This document shows, one piece after another, positions 22,208-34,206 of a DNA stretch of 64,000 bases. The notes under the pieces are model-generated. The model was not told the DNA's origin. It searched no databases and saw nothing but the letters and a program-made list of their open reading frames with translations. The number at the start of each line of letters is the position of its first letter. Position 1 is the stretch's first letter. The DNA lies in assembly GCA_033239525.1 (NCBI GenBank), contig BSYO01000023.1:9986385-10050384 (forward strand), written 5' to 3'. Made by a program: the position numbers and the translations under genes. This DNA comes from Nepenthes gracilis (Eukaryota > Streptophyta > Magnoliopsida > Caryophyllales > Nepenthaceae).

Positions 22208-22667
22208 TGTTGGGATTTGGGGAGATGATCAATAGTGAAGTAACAAATAATCATTGGACACAACACCAAATTTATGTGAAAAAATTCTGAAAGGAAAAAA
22301 AACCATGAGCAAATGAGAAGTTTGACTGATTTGGAAAGGAAATACAACATGAATGCAAGAGGAGGCTAAAGTGCTCTCTGAGGCTCACAATACATGACTT
22401 TCTTATAAATCATAAAGCAAAGCAATGTATTTATATTCTAAGAGGCTGTTTGAGCAGCCATCACAGGGTCCACTTGTAGTTTGTCACTAGAAATCTACTC
22501 AACCCTAAGTATCAACAAATATATTATGGATGTCTGTTCGTACAGCTTCACTTGAGTGAAACATTGTTTGAATAATGCACAAAATTCCCTTGTAGCCAAA
22601 AGACAATAGAACTTTGTACTCGTAAACTTCTCGGGTTGAACAAAGCATATTCTGATCATACTCGACA
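22208..22667 (-). repeat. 3' LTR of copia element
   Basis: On the minus strand begins TGTCGAGTATGATCAG and ends AAATCCCAACA. Similar throughout to 24111-24539. Confidence 0.75.
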
Positions 22668-22758
22668 AATCTCCACCTTAAACTGAATTCCACCGCAAAT
22701 AAATTTTCAAACAGAAGAACTCTCAACATTTTCCACAAAGCCTTTAAGGCCCGCACAA

Positions 22759-23530
22759 TCAAACATATATACCAATCAAGTTCAAGTAGTACTCAAACTT
22801 AACAATTGAAAGAAGCATTGTCATCTTGTCAGTAGGGTTATCTTTAGTCCCAATCTTCTTCACAACAATGTTATTGTGAGCAATGTTCCGAAGGAAATAG
22901 TACCTTACATCAATTTGCTTTTTACTTTCGTCATACGTTTGATCCTTGGCAAGATAAATGGCACTTTGACTATCATAATAAATTGTTGTGACCTGCAAAT
23001 TCTTGTTGAGCTCACTAAACAGCCGCTTTAAACAAATAGCTTCCTTCATAGCCTCAGTAATTGCCACATACTCTGCTTCAATAGTGGACAGTGCAACTTT
23101 GGGCTGAATAATAGCCTTCCAACTAATGTCAAGAGAGAAAACATACCCAGTAAACAACCTTTCATCAAGATCTTTGGTGAAGTCTCAATCAATAAAGCTG
23201 ACAATATCATCGCAGCATTTTCCAAAATGCAAACAAGTACCAGTAGTGTCACACAAGTATTTCAAAATCCACTAAATTTTTTCCTAGTGCTCTTTACTTG
23301 AATTGGCTATATATCTACTAACTGCATTAACTGCGTATGCAAAATCTGGACATGTATGCATCATCGCATGCATCAAAGAACCAACAACACTTGAATATGG
23401 CACTTGTGACATGTATTCAATATCTTTATCGGTTTGAGATGATAGAGAGGATGAAAGTTTGAAATGCTCGACAAGAGGAGTGTTAAAAGGTTTGGCATTT
23501 TTCATATTGAATCTTGTAAGCACTTTGTGA
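22759..23530 (-). pseudogene. Copia RT C-terminus and RNase H remnant
   Basis: The piece at 23,284-23,523 reads FNMKNAKPFNTPL, VPYSSVVGSLMHAM and YAVNAVSRYIA, the thumb region of copia RT. After a frame break, 22,759-23,157 reads ALSTIEAEYVAITEAMKEAI and DSQSAIYLAKDQTY, the RNase H domain with its acidic residues. The C-terminal end ENPTDK-like motif appears as KDNPTDKMT. No intact frame spans both parts. Confidence 0.85.
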
Positions 23531-23539
23531 ATATAATTT

Positions 23540-24070
23540 TTTTTGGCTCAAGCACAGCTTTGTGAATATAAGAGTATCATGACTATATAATATAGTTTCT
23601 CTAAATTGAGAATACAAAGTAGGCGACGAATATGACAATATTGAAGCTAAATATTTGCTTTCATGCTTGACATCTATATTTTCCAAATCAGTAACGATGT
23701 CTTTAAAAATCATTAAGATAATCTGTAATCGACTTACCTTCTATCATACTAATCAAAAACAGGCCCTGCTTTAGATGGAGCTTGTTTGTCAAACTCTTCG
23801 ACGTGCATAAGGACTCCAACTTACGGCATAACAAGGAAGCATTCTTCTCCTTCATGACATCACGCAGAATCTTTTTTGAGAGATGTACATGAATATGGAT
23901 AAAGCCTTTGATTGCTCTGTCAGTTCATCCCAATTGCTAGGCATCTTTAAAAAGCCTAGCGATGGATCATCTAAATCCAGCTGTGTCACAATAGCCTGCA
24001 TCTTTAATTGCCTTAACAAAAAATTGGTGTTGCAATTAAGACGAGGAATCTCATATTTTATCAAAGCCAT
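23540..24070 (-). pseudogene. Copia gag remnant
   Basis: The minus strand starts MALIKYEIPRLNCNTNF, then LRQLKMQAIVTQ, matching the N-terminus of copia gag (UBN2-type). Further on, LENIDVKHES and SILSYSSPTLYSQF match its second half, after frameshifts. It is joined to RT sequence by a deletion of several kilobases. Confidence 0.75.
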
Positions 24071-24110
24071 AGCAAATCTAAATTCAAAAACTTACTCTCT
24101 GATACTAGTT

Positions 24111-24539
24111 TGTTGAGATTTGGGGAGATGAATAATAGTAAAATAACAAACTATTGCAGATAGAATATTAGATTTATGTGGAAAAACCTCAAGGAACAAA
24201 ACACAAGGCGAAGGAGGATAATTTTCACTAATTTGGATAGGACGTACTAGAGTAATACAAGAAGAGGCTTAAAGTGCTCTCAAAGTTCACAATAAATGAC
24301 TCTTTTATAGACCCTGTAACAAAACGATTTATTTATATTCTGAGATGCCGCTTGAGCAGCCAACTTGTGGTTTGAAATCTACTTGACTGTTAAGTATAAG
24401 TGAATACCTCACAGGAAAACTATCTATACAGTTTTGCTCAAGAAAAACATTGTGTGAATGTCCCCTGCTACCAAAAGGGGGTAGAGGTTTGCATCACAAA
24501 CTTCTCGGATCGAATAAAGCATATTTGGGTCACACTACA
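24111..24539 (-). repeat. 5' LTR of copia element
   Basis: On the minus strand ends AAATCTCAACA a few bases before the degenerate primer site. Partner of 22208-22667. Confidence 0.72.
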
Positions 24540-24542
24540 TTA

Positions 24543-24965
24543 TTTTCTTCTCTTATGTGGTTAGTAATTATGAAATTACATTTGTTTCCTAGTCAATCTA
24601 AGGGTAATGTATCTCTATATAAGGATTTAAATTTTATAGTTTGAGTAGTTATTTATTAATGAAACTTTGACAACAATTATTGTGTAATTCTTTCTTCCCT
24701 TGCATCTTCTTCCCCTCTCCTCTTGGGCCATTATTAAGGTGAATCTAAATGTTTAGACTTTTTATGAATTCAATGGTTAGGATTAAAAGTTGAATGGATG
24801 AGTGGTGAATATTGTATCAAGTGTTTTAAATAACCATTTATCCTTCATGAATCTGAGTTGTATTCATGACCATTGGGTTCACAGGGTGGATAAAATTTTA
24901 GATTCACTTTAACAGCATCACTCCTCTTATCTTTCTTCCCTGCATCATAATGTCCATCCAATCTC
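24543..24965 (+). repeat. Possible LTR fragment related to the TRIM element
   Basis: Part of this stretch (CTCTATATAAGGATTTAAAT, a gene-poor AT section, then CCTTGCATCTTCTTCCCC and CCCTGCATCA) resembles the second half of the TRIM LTRs. The MITE at 24738-24908 interrupts it. Weak similarity judged by eye. Confidence 0.35.
24738..24908. mobile_element. Small MITE with GTGAATCTAAA inverted ends
   Basis: 171 bp bounded by terminal inverted repeats GGTGAATCTAAA and AGTGAATCTAAA (read inward), flanked on both sides by TTAA. The duplication can be read as TTAA or TAA, which leaves the superfamily open. No coding capacity. Confidence 0.6.
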
Positions 24966-25639
24966 TTTTACACTCCCATTTGCACGTATTTCCTAGTGAT
25001 CCTGCTTTAATATTAATATTGTGCGAGTATTGAATCTTTGTTGTCACCTTTCAGCAGGGGAGGGGAAGCTCTGTCACCAGAAGAAATCATCAGACAGCCC
25101 TACACAAGATTTCTGCAATTTCCCAGCTGCTTATTCGCCAAAAGCAGTGTCCTGAGTCACAAGAGCAAATGCCGCTCTCTCCCCCCCACCCCCAAGTTTC
25201 CTCGTTCTTTGTTTCAAGATTTTCACGCCCTTGTTCCTGAATAAAATGGTGAGCCTTTATGAGCTTTTTTTTTTTTTTTTTTTAAATAGCCAGTTGGAGT
25301 TTCCATTTCCGGAGATTAAATTGTTGCTTATGGCAAAACTCGTATAGCTGTAAAAATCTTAAAACGTTTTAGGAGTATTTGAGTTGCAGACTCTCAAGTC
25401 TGACTGCACTGTTAAGCTTCGATAGCTTCTTAAAGTGCATGCTTTATGAACTACATCAATCGATCAGATCTGTGGCTTTGAACCGATTGGATTCAGCTAA
25501 CGAATGGTAGAATGCAGTCAGCTGTAGTGTGTTTTGTGTATTGATGAAAAGGGGTCCTTTCAAGCTTTATTCTTGCAAAGTACCCTGAGTTGTGGTGAGA
25601 TGGGAATTCCAATCAGTCACTCACAATATACATATAAAC

Positions 25640-25750
25640 ATCGGTCTGTGACAAAATTGATAAATATATATTTGCAGATATATCGGTAAATATATGTATT
25701 CTATACATTGCCGACATATCAATTAACAGTTGATATATAAAATGATTCTA
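25640..25750. repeat. Second copy of ATATCGG-type repeat
   Basis: Contains ATATATCGGTAAATATATG and GCCGACATATCAATTAAC, the same style as the repeat in PDI intron 9. Confidence 0.3.
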
Positions 25751-27514
25751 ATAATCTCAGGTGTCAATGTACTCACCATGTTGCCATTAGATACACAGAA
25801 TTGTTTCATATGAAATGCAGGATGGCAATTAAGTTGGTACATTAGGTATTCAGCTAGAGGTGTTTTATTTTTATTTTTAATTACTTTTAACTTCAGTGAA
25901 TCTTATTATCTTCATATAAAGTCAGATTAATTTTATCAATTAAAAATTTTACTAGCAAAGTAGATGTCTATAATCTTAATTTGATATGGAAGAATAGTGA
26001 CTGGGCATACTAGGTTTTCAATGTGCTAGTCTTAACAACTTCAATGAAAATTATGTAATTGGTTTGGTCTAATTTATCTTGGCAGTCTGAAAATTAAAAA
26101 TAAAAAGGACTTATCATATGTGATTGATGAGTAGTTTAGCATGAAACTTGCACTAATTTTAGTATTATATGTAATTATTTCTTAATTAAAAATCATATAT
26201 CAAAATGGATAATAACTTCAAACTATAACTAAGGACAATGGAGAAAGCCCTCATTATTGGGTTATTGAGACCATAATTGAATTTCATGTGATTCTAAAGA
26301 CCTATTATATGCACCTTGGTCAAGCAAACTCTCATTTTTCATCTTCTTTTCTTTCCATGAAGTCTCAAATATTTTGATACTTGTATTGGTTCTTAAGGAG
26401 GTAGGGCACTTTTTATGATGGAATTTGTGTCGATAAAGTCGTGTTTGGTATGATATATGACTTGTATGTCCCAACTTAACGTGGTAAGTGGCCCGTGTTG
26501 TGCTCGGAAAATCATGCCTATAGGCTGTGTCATGCCAGGAGTTGACATGGCATCTTCCATTATTAAAAAAATAAAATTATATAAATTATTATAAAAATAT
26601 ATATTATATTTTATTTATTTTGTTAATTATTATTCATTTGTCCATAAAAACAAAACTTTTGTCTAATTTGTGCTATCAACCATACTTCAGGGTAGAGGTG
26701 GCCTGGATCGAGTGCTACCCCACGCACGTTCATCTATTAATTTTTAAAATATTTTCATACAAATATTTCATTAGGTGTAATTGCTCCTACCAAAATAATG
26801 AGGAATAGAGAAAGACTAGCTTGTATGCATCTAAAAGATTAAGGTTAAGTATTAAGGTCGATATCTGATACCTATTCAAAAAATTAGGGGACCCTTAATC
26901 ATGATTTATCTTGATCTTTTGCAAATAGATAAATAAAAGAATATATAAATATACAATATTTGGAAAGTATATTCACTTCTAGCAATAAGTAAAGTTTAAT
27001 TTTTTAGATCTATCACCAAAACTAAATATAATATATAATAGATTTTAAGGACAAAGAAAAGTCTCAAAAATTAATTAATTTTTAAGTAAAACTCTCTGAG
27101 TTTCTCCAATCAATAAAAGTAATGTAATACAAAAGCCAACTTATAATTCAGGTAGATTAGACATACTAAATTTTACCAGACCTATAACATCTACTCAAGA
27201 ACTCTTTGAATCTACTCATGATAGTAAACAAGACAACTTTTGGTATTTTTATCGGACTTACTTTATTTACTACTGAATCTCTACACACAATTGAAATTTA
27301 GTGTCATGCTACCAATTTCATAATTAAAGTTTGTAGACTGGAATAGGTGTAAAAATAATCGAGGAAAAAGTTGGATGAGAAACTTTCACGATTTTATTTC
27401 ATAAGAATAGTTTAATTTTCTCTAATAGTGAATCTCTTTTTACATTAATTAATGAGTGTCCAAGAGTTGCAACAATATTTCTCTGTGTCTTCTACAAAGA
27501 ATAGAGAGGTATGT

Positions 27515-27780
27515 ATACAAAGAGTTGAAATTATGTCAAAAAATTCACATATGAAAGAAATGTAGCACCACATTGCTCATACACTACACAGGCATGTATC
27601 AAACATGAAGTTACCCACAAAAGCATACGCAGGCGTACATTTGACATAGGCATTCTAGATAAAATGCATTCATGTGTTGGATAGGTTGCATCAAATGTTG
27701 GCATTCTACACAGAATGCACTCATATATCAAGCACTAATATTTTAAATAGAATGTACTTATACATTGAAAAGGCGTGAAT
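27515..27780 (-). repeat. ~52-bp tandem units, U3 array remnant
   Basis: Four or five degenerate units containing AGAATGCACTCATATATC and AAAATGCATTCATGTGTTG. On the minus strand they match the arrays at 47,390-47,650 and 51,960-52,150 belonging to the copia LTR-like family. No attached LTR was recognised here. Confidence 0.5.
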
Positions 27781-29184
27781 CAGACCTAGGAACTAGGTGT
27801 TGGTCTTTAATTGAATACAGTGTACTAGCATTTGTTAATACTTGAACATCCTTTAAACCACTTATTTTCCTAGTCATAAAATATACTAATATAATATATT
27901 CCTAACAACCTTTAATTTGGTTTGCTTGTAAGATTGTTTAAGAATTATTGTTTATTTATTTTTTTATATTGAGCTATTTCTATTTTCTTCATGATTAATG
28001 GAAGCTATAACAATATCATACCATGCTCTTTAGAATTTGAACCATTGTGACAATTCGGCTGATCTCTGTCATTTCTTTTGCGAATTTTCTTTGTCATTTA
28101 AATACAATAACCAAGCAAATGCTATTCGTATCTGAGATTTTGTTACATATATTAAAAGTATTGGTACTCTCTTTATGATTTTAGGGGTTAATGATGCATA
28201 CAAATACAATATTGTTGTATTTTATAGTTCTTGAATCATGTTATTTTAGGATCCGGACTTCGTGGACTCCTGTTTATGAAATCAATCGGTGCATTTGGAG
28301 TAATTAAGACCAGAGTATAGAAAATTTAAAATTATGTCGGATTAAAATTATTATACAATCGGTAATTTTTTTGTGTAATTTTATAAATTATAATACCAGA
28401 TAAATTATAAATGACATATCTGACTTTATGTCATTGTTCTCTTCTCAAAGGAGAAGAGGTTTATTTTCCCATCTTCTCCCACTTTTCTCTTTTTGATAAC
28501 AAGTGTGCACAAAGAAAGTGCATAAGACATTTTGTTTTTCTAATTAGAAATTAGAAAAGGTAATCAACCGCTCTCGAAAAATCATTTTGTCTGTGTCATA
28601 AAATGCTCATGGGTTATTATATATATAAAATATATAAATATGTGTTATTTATAAAATAGATTATAATTAAGAATTATATTTGATTTATGATTTATTATTA
28701 TGTAGTATATAAATTTTTTAGTAACTTTTAAAATTTTTGAAACAATCTGTTATAAAATGATTTCGATTAGTTAGTTTATTATAAATGAATATTTTAGTAA
28801 ATTTATTAATACACATGTTATAGACAATTCTAACTTATAGTATAAAGTGATATTAATATGATATTGATATATTTATTTTAATTTTATTAATTTTTATCTA
28901 TAATTTATATATTAATATTATTATTTTATAAATTAATTATTGATTATGAAATATAATTTTTTTAGTTTTAATAGTGAAGAAATATGGGAAAATTATTTCG
29001 ATGCTCTCATATCAATTACACCGCATACACAATGATAGTGATTCTAAATTATCAAAATTACAACCTAATTTTGGCTAAGATATTATTGCTACTTTCTCTA
29101 ATTTTAATCACACCTAGAAAATGTTCCACTAATATATGATAAATTTTTAAGATTAAATTAGTTAACTGTTAAGAATGGACAATT

Positions 29185-29211
29185 TATATATATATATATA
29201 TATATATATAA
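29185..29211. repeat. (TA)n microsatellite
   Basis: Perfect TA dinucleotide run. A shorter one is at 29,528-29,544 near the G1 insertion point. Confidence 0.9.
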
Positions 29212-29581
29212 TAGATTATAGATATAAAAGTTGTAAGAATACAGAATGCTTAAAGTGACATATAGAAAATATGAGTGACAATAATTATTTTTAAATCAAA
29301 TTAAATTTGCATTTTTAAATGGTGCATAGTCCGCAGTTTTTCAATAGCTAAATCAAAAAAGATTGACGAAATATATAGTTTAATTAGTGAGTCATTTTCT
29401 CAAGTAGAAGACTACAAGTTTGAACAATTCATGTAGATGCTTGCAACCCAAGTATGTAAAAATATCTTAACAAATTGTTAAAAGTGGTACTTTTATTTTT
29501 TATAATATAAATTAATTTCTAAATTTATATATATATATATATATAATCTAATTTTTCTAATAGTGTATATGCTTTTCAAAT

Positions 29582-30640
29582 TGATGGGTACACCAGAATA
29601 TGGGCTGGCTTATGGTCAACGAAGACCCAAAAAGTATGCCAGATGGTCAACGTAAAAACGGCCCAACAGGGTGCGAAGGCCCAAGGTTTAAAAGGCCTAA
29701 GACGGTCAACGCCATCGTTGACCGGAAGACGGTTAGCGCACACGCAGACGGTCAACTCGAGCGTTGACCGGAATCATTGTAGCAACAGGCCAAAAATTAA
29801 AGGCTTTTACGGGCCAGGCCCACGTAAGCCCACGATCCATCAGGTGGCCAGAAACGGCTTTCCTAGCCATTTCCACGATCTTTGCTGGTTCCCAAAGCGA
29901 ATATTGACAAAATCGGCGCCCTTCTCGTAAGGAAGACGCCAGATTTTCCCAATCTCCTGCCAACTGGGACACTCCAATGGTAAAAAAACATAGAAGGAAT
30001 GTAAGTGATTTGGAAAGCCGCTGGCCACCGTGGAGGGAAACTATTTTAATTCTTTTGGCAAATGGTATCAACTCTGAAAGGCAGGTCAACCAAGAGTCAC
30101 ACAGCGGATCACTCCTTCCAAAGGAGGAAGATCGCCCGCTCAACCATAAGTAAGCTCTAATATTTTCATTCCAGACACGCTCTCAGTTACTTACGCTTTC
30201 TGTTATGCAAACTCTTACTAAGGCCACTCATGCAAGCTACTGCTTTTACGACGCCCATGAAAACTACAGACTGACACTTCTCCATTTTCTACTCTCATTC
30301 AAAAACCTAAAGCATACAAACACGCTTCTTACGGCCGTTTACTACCTCCCCACCATCCAGATTCAAGAAGACAGCTTTGTCTCTCTTTCATCTGGAAACA
30401 CACACACACACATACTCTCTCTCTCTTTCTCAATTCTCAGTTTCAGAAACCTTCTTGTATTTCGAAGGCTGTTTACTGACTTGAGCGTCGGAGTGTTTTC
30501 GGTGATACAACTTCCCGCTGACACACTGACCTCCTATTCTTTTTAGTGGTGTGCAGGATCCAAACTCAGGGAACGGTGCCGGAACCAGGACAACCGGATC
30601 AACCTGAATCTGTTCGAAGTTCGGATCCAAGGACGCATCA
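29582..30640 (+). repeat. 5' LTR of G1
   Basis: 1,059 bp, TGATGGGTACAC to GGACGCATCA. Matches 39370-40416 along its whole length. The first 190 bp hold a W-box cluster. Confidence 0.95.
29614..29769. promoter_or_regulatory. Cluster of six W-boxes (TTGACC) in U3
   Basis: Exact TTGACC or its complement GGTCAA occurs at 29614, 29645, 29704, 29718, 29750 and 29764. The last four form two palindromic pairs: GGTCAACG-CCAT-CGTTGACC, and GGTCAA-CTCGAGCG-TTGACC. WRKY factors bind TTGAC(C/T), so the LTR promoter may answer to defence or stress signals. The other LTRs of G1 and G2 keep versions of the pairs. Confidence 0.5.
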
Positions 30641-30658
30641 TAGGCACCGTCTGTGGAA
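30641..30658 (+). other. Primer-binding site of G1, mutated
   Basis: TAGGCACCGTCTGTGGAA follows the LTR directly. It differs from the intact site of E1 and E2 at a few positions. Confidence 0.75.
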
Positions 30659-30725
30659 AACGCTTACAAAAGCCAACCACGAATTCGCACAACGCTCTCT
30701 TTCACTGTCTAATTTTGCATTCACC

Positions 30726-32430
30726 ATGGTGAACACGAGAGCTTAAGCTAGCGACCCCGCTAGAGACGCCGCCAATCCCGACCAGGACCACGTTGCTGGT
30801 GCCACGGTCAACAAGATAATGGGCGGAGTGCCAGCGCCCTACTTCCAGCCGCTGATGGAGCAGATATAAGCCAACAATCGTCTGCTCTAAATACTTTACA
30901 TTCAGAACGAGCAACGACTGTAAGCGGCTCCTCTAGCAGCCGTCCCCGCACCGGCCACCAAAAAGGGTGGCCAGAGAAAAAAGAAGCCAGCCAAGAGGCC
31001 TAAGAGATCTCGGAGCAATCTAGTTCCAGCCTCCTCCCGCGTTCCTGACCAGAACAGGCCTGAAGAACGCTCCGGGAGCACATCTCCTTGAGAAATTCTG
31101 GAGAGAAGAAATCGCCGATACTCTCGGGCTGAAGACGGGAACGCAGTTCAGGAGCGAGCCTCCGGGATCAAGCAGTGCAGCTGAGAGGCGAGCAAACCAC
31201 CTTTGAACCTCAAGGGACAAAACAGAGTTGAGCGTTTACCTCAACTCCAAAAGATCAACAAACACCGCTCGCACAGATCTGCGAGTGGACAAAATATGGA
31301 ACCGTGTGTTCCAAGATGAGGAGCGTGCCATCGACTTCGACCGATCTCCTTTCACAGCGGAGATCCTGAGCCGCCCACTACCTACAAAGTTCAAGATGCC
31401 TTCCCTTGACTCATACGATGGGAGCAGTGATTCGGTTGACCACCTCGATCACTTCCGTACCCATTTGAGTTTACAAGGGTTAGAAGACTCAGCGATGTGT
31501 CGCTGTTTTCCGCTCACGCTGAAGGGAGATGCCCGAATCTGGTTTTATCACCTCCCTTCAGGCACCATCAGTAACTTTCGTGAGCTCACAGATCTCTTCC
31601 TGGCTCAATATGCCTCGAGCCGATGGGAAGAGAAACAGCTGTGGCATCTCTCCCACATCAAGTAGAAATCGGGAGAGAACCCACGACAATTCCTGGATCA
31701 TTTTGTGGCAGAGGTTAGACGGATTACCCGGATTACAGAGGAGATGAAGTTGGGCAGTTTCATCTCTGCGCTGACCTACGGTGACTTTTTCAAGCACCTG
31801 GCCCATAAAAATCCTCAGACCTTTCGGGAGGCGGAATCCGTCACCCGAGCCTACGCTGCAGTAGAGGAGGCCAACGAGGCAAAACGTCCAGAATAGGCGG
31901 ATCAGCCTCGATCTTTCCCTGGAGAAGGGAAGAGGAAGTACAGCGACGGAGATCACTCCCGCCAGAAGCAACGCCAGACTGGGCCCCCAGAGTGCAGAGA
32001 CTACAGGCCCACCAACTTCACATGTCTGACGGACACACGTTCAAACGTCCTCATGTAGATCCACGGAGAAAAATTCCTAAAGTGGCCAAAACTACTGAAT
32101 AAGGAGTCTGGAAACCAGTCGAAGTATTGCGATTTCCATCGCTCTACTGGCCATTCAACTGAGGACTGTAAGACACTGCAAAGGGAGATCGAGGAGCTGA
32201 TTTATAGAGGTCACCTCACCAAATTTGTCAGGGGTCCTGGATAGAGCTCAGGCGCAGCTAGCAGAGAGGGGCAGGAGCAGACTCCTCCCCGAAATTGGGT
32301 CGCAGCAGGGGTGGTTAACATGGTTACCACCCGACCTGCTAAAAACCCATCTGGCGGTAAGGAACAGCAGGCTAGGAGGAAGAAGTAGCGCACTGCGGAT
32401 AACACTATCAGCTTTAGTGATGATGACTTA
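30726..32430 (+). pseudogene. gag of G1
   Basis: Begins MVNTRA and then a TAA at codon 7, with further TAA at codons 55 and 66. After a frameshift the frame from 31,228 holds the capsid-like core (FKMPSLDSYDGSSD, LTLKGDARIWFYHLP, LTDLFLAQYAS). Next come PRQFLDHFVAEVRRI, then the knuckle-like motif KYCDFHRSTGHSTEDC and EIEELIYRGHLTKF near 32,120-32,225. Stops within this frame sit mostly at codons that are CAG or TGG in G2. Gag would form the particle and bind the RNA. Confidence 0.9.
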
Positions 32431-32439
32431 GCCAATGTA

Positions 32440-32838
32440 GTGTCCCCCCATGCTGATCCCCTTGTTGTATCCGCGTTCATTTCGGACGGTAGTATAAACT
32501 ACCAATTAAAACGAGTTTTTATTGATAATAGAAGTTCTCGAGATTTGCTTTACTTAGATGCTTTCTTCAGATTAGGCTTAAAAAATAATCAATCAAAACC
32601 TACCGAATACCCATTATACGGCCTCGACAACAAGCCAGTGCCCGTTCAATGGACTATCCAGTTGGAAGTCACCTTGGGTACGTATCCAAAAACAGCAAGT
32701 CGAATGCTCACCTTCCTGGTGGTTGACCTACCCTCGGTATACAACGCCATACTGGGCAGACCGTGCTTGACAGCGTTTGGGGCGGTCACTTTCGATCCCA
32801 CACCTCAAAATGAAGTTTCCAATGCCCTACGGTGTTAG
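32440..32838 (+). pseudogene. Protease of G1
   Basis: The retropepsin-like region. It reads VSAFISDGSINYQLKRVFID and, at 32524-32538, D-N-R-S-S where an active aspartic protease has D-x-G-(S/T/A). The conserved Gly is Arg here. The flap and the second hydrophobic motif (SVYNAILGRPCLTAF) are present. Same frame as the gag core. The frame stops at TAG 32836-32838. Confidence 0.85.
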
Positions 32839-33106
32839 AGAGGTGCTGGGTGATTAGGTTATCGGACGAACCTGTTACATGTCACAGATTGCCCCAAGCG
32901 GCAGCGTTAGAACAGTGGGGGAACTTGACCATCGGGATTAGACAACCCTCTAGCAAGCGCAGTCCGGTGAAGCAAAAGATCTAATCTCACTGCACTCGGA
33001 AGTGCCGGATAAGTGTGTACAGATCGTCGACTCACTTACCGGACCACTGCGCGATGAATTGGTTGCGTTCCTACGAAGTAACGCTGATCTTTTTACATGG
33101 ACTCCA

Positions 33107-34183
33107 GCAGACATGCCTGGAATCTCAGCAGAGATAATGATCTACAAATTGGGACTTGATTTCAGCTGAAAGCCCATTAGGCAGAAGTGGAGGAACCACT
33201 CCATGGAAAAACTAATCACCATCCGAGAAGAAGTCAAAAAGCTGTTAGACGTAGGCTTCATTAGGGAAGTCCAATACCCGGACTGGCTCTCTAATGTCGT
33301 ATTAGTAAAGAAAAGCAATGAAAAATGACGGATGTCCGTCGATTTTACCGGCGTTAACAAGGCTTGTCCAAAGGACAGCTTTTCCTTGCCCAGGATCGAC
33401 CTACTGGTTAACTCAACAGCCGGACATGAGCTGCTAAGCATCATGGATGCCTATTCGGGTTACAACTAGATCCAGATGAGTCCGGAGGACGAGGAGCACA
33501 CCTCGTTCATGACCGATCAGGGCACCTACTGCTATAAAGTAATGCATTTTGGACTCAAAAACGCTGGAGTGGCCTACCAACGTTTGGTTAACAAAATATT
33601 CGAAAAACAGATTAGTCACAACATGGAGGTTTACGTCGACGACATGCTCGTCAAGAGCAGGGTCATCGGCAACCACATCCGCGACCTAGAAGAGTCATTC
33701 GAGGTGCTCCGTAAGCATCACATGAAGCTGAATCCTGCTAAGTGTATCTTCGGAGTAGCCTCCAGCAAATTCTTGGATTTCATCGTCTCCCAATGGGGGA
33801 TCGAGGCAAACCCAGAGAAGATCAAGGCGCTCACCGACATGGCTCCGCCACGGAATGTAAAGGACATCCAACGACTGACTGGACGGCTGACAGCATTGTC
33901 CCGCTTCCTTGCGAAGTCCGGTGACAAGTACCAGCCCTTCTTTAAAGTCCTTAGAGGAACAAAATCCAACGGGTTCTCATGGCCAGCAGAATGCCAAACC
34001 GCTTTTAATGAACTGAAACGGTATTTGGCCAACCCGCCGTTGTTGGTGTCACCCAAGGGCGGAGAGAAGCTATACCTTTACTTGGCAGTGTCGGAGGCAT
34101 CCCTCAGTTCTGTCCTCGTGCACCAGGACTCTGACGCTCAACGGCCGGTCTACTACGTGAGTAAAACATTGACCGGCCCATAG
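33107..34183 (+). pseudogene. Reverse transcriptase of G1
   Basis: Gypsy RT with motifs in order: VKKLLDVGFIREVQYPDWLS, VDFTGVNKACPKDSF, MDAYSGYN, GTYCYKVMHFGLKNAG and the catalytic YVDD at 33632-33643. Then KCIFGVASSKFLDFIVS, and the connection region with RLTGRLTALSRF. Stops occur in the N-terminal part (one at former Arg, one at former Trp compared with G2, one at the Gln after GYN). From 33,476 the frame stays open for 235 codons. Confidence 0.95.
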
Positions 34184-34206
34184 ACCTGTTACTCACGCGC
34201 AGAAAA

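Larger units (their letters stand above)
22208..24539 (-). mobile_element. Internally deleted Ty1/copia element
   Basis: A minus-strand element with recognisable LTRs on both sides (right 24111-24539, left 22208-22667). The primer site is degenerate (TATCAGAG at about 24,096-24,104), and the polypurine-like tract AAGGTGGAGATT precedes the left LTR. Gag runs directly into the end of RT: most of protease, integrase and RT is gone. No clear target duplication was found, so it is old or its outer ends are imprecise. Confidence 0.8.
24966..29576. other. Long non-coding spacer
   Basis: Mostly AT-rich with no gene recognised on either strand. A GC-richer island at 25,040-25,245 is unexplained; it might be a relic exon or leader. 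It also holds the tandem remnants at 27,515-27,780 and microsatellites near the right end. Confidence 0.5.

Noticed and set aside
26460..26545. GC-rich patch with GTGCTCGG and ATGCCTATAGGC
   Set aside because: Resembles fragments of dispersed plant repeats but lacks inverted ends or duplication; not enough to call.
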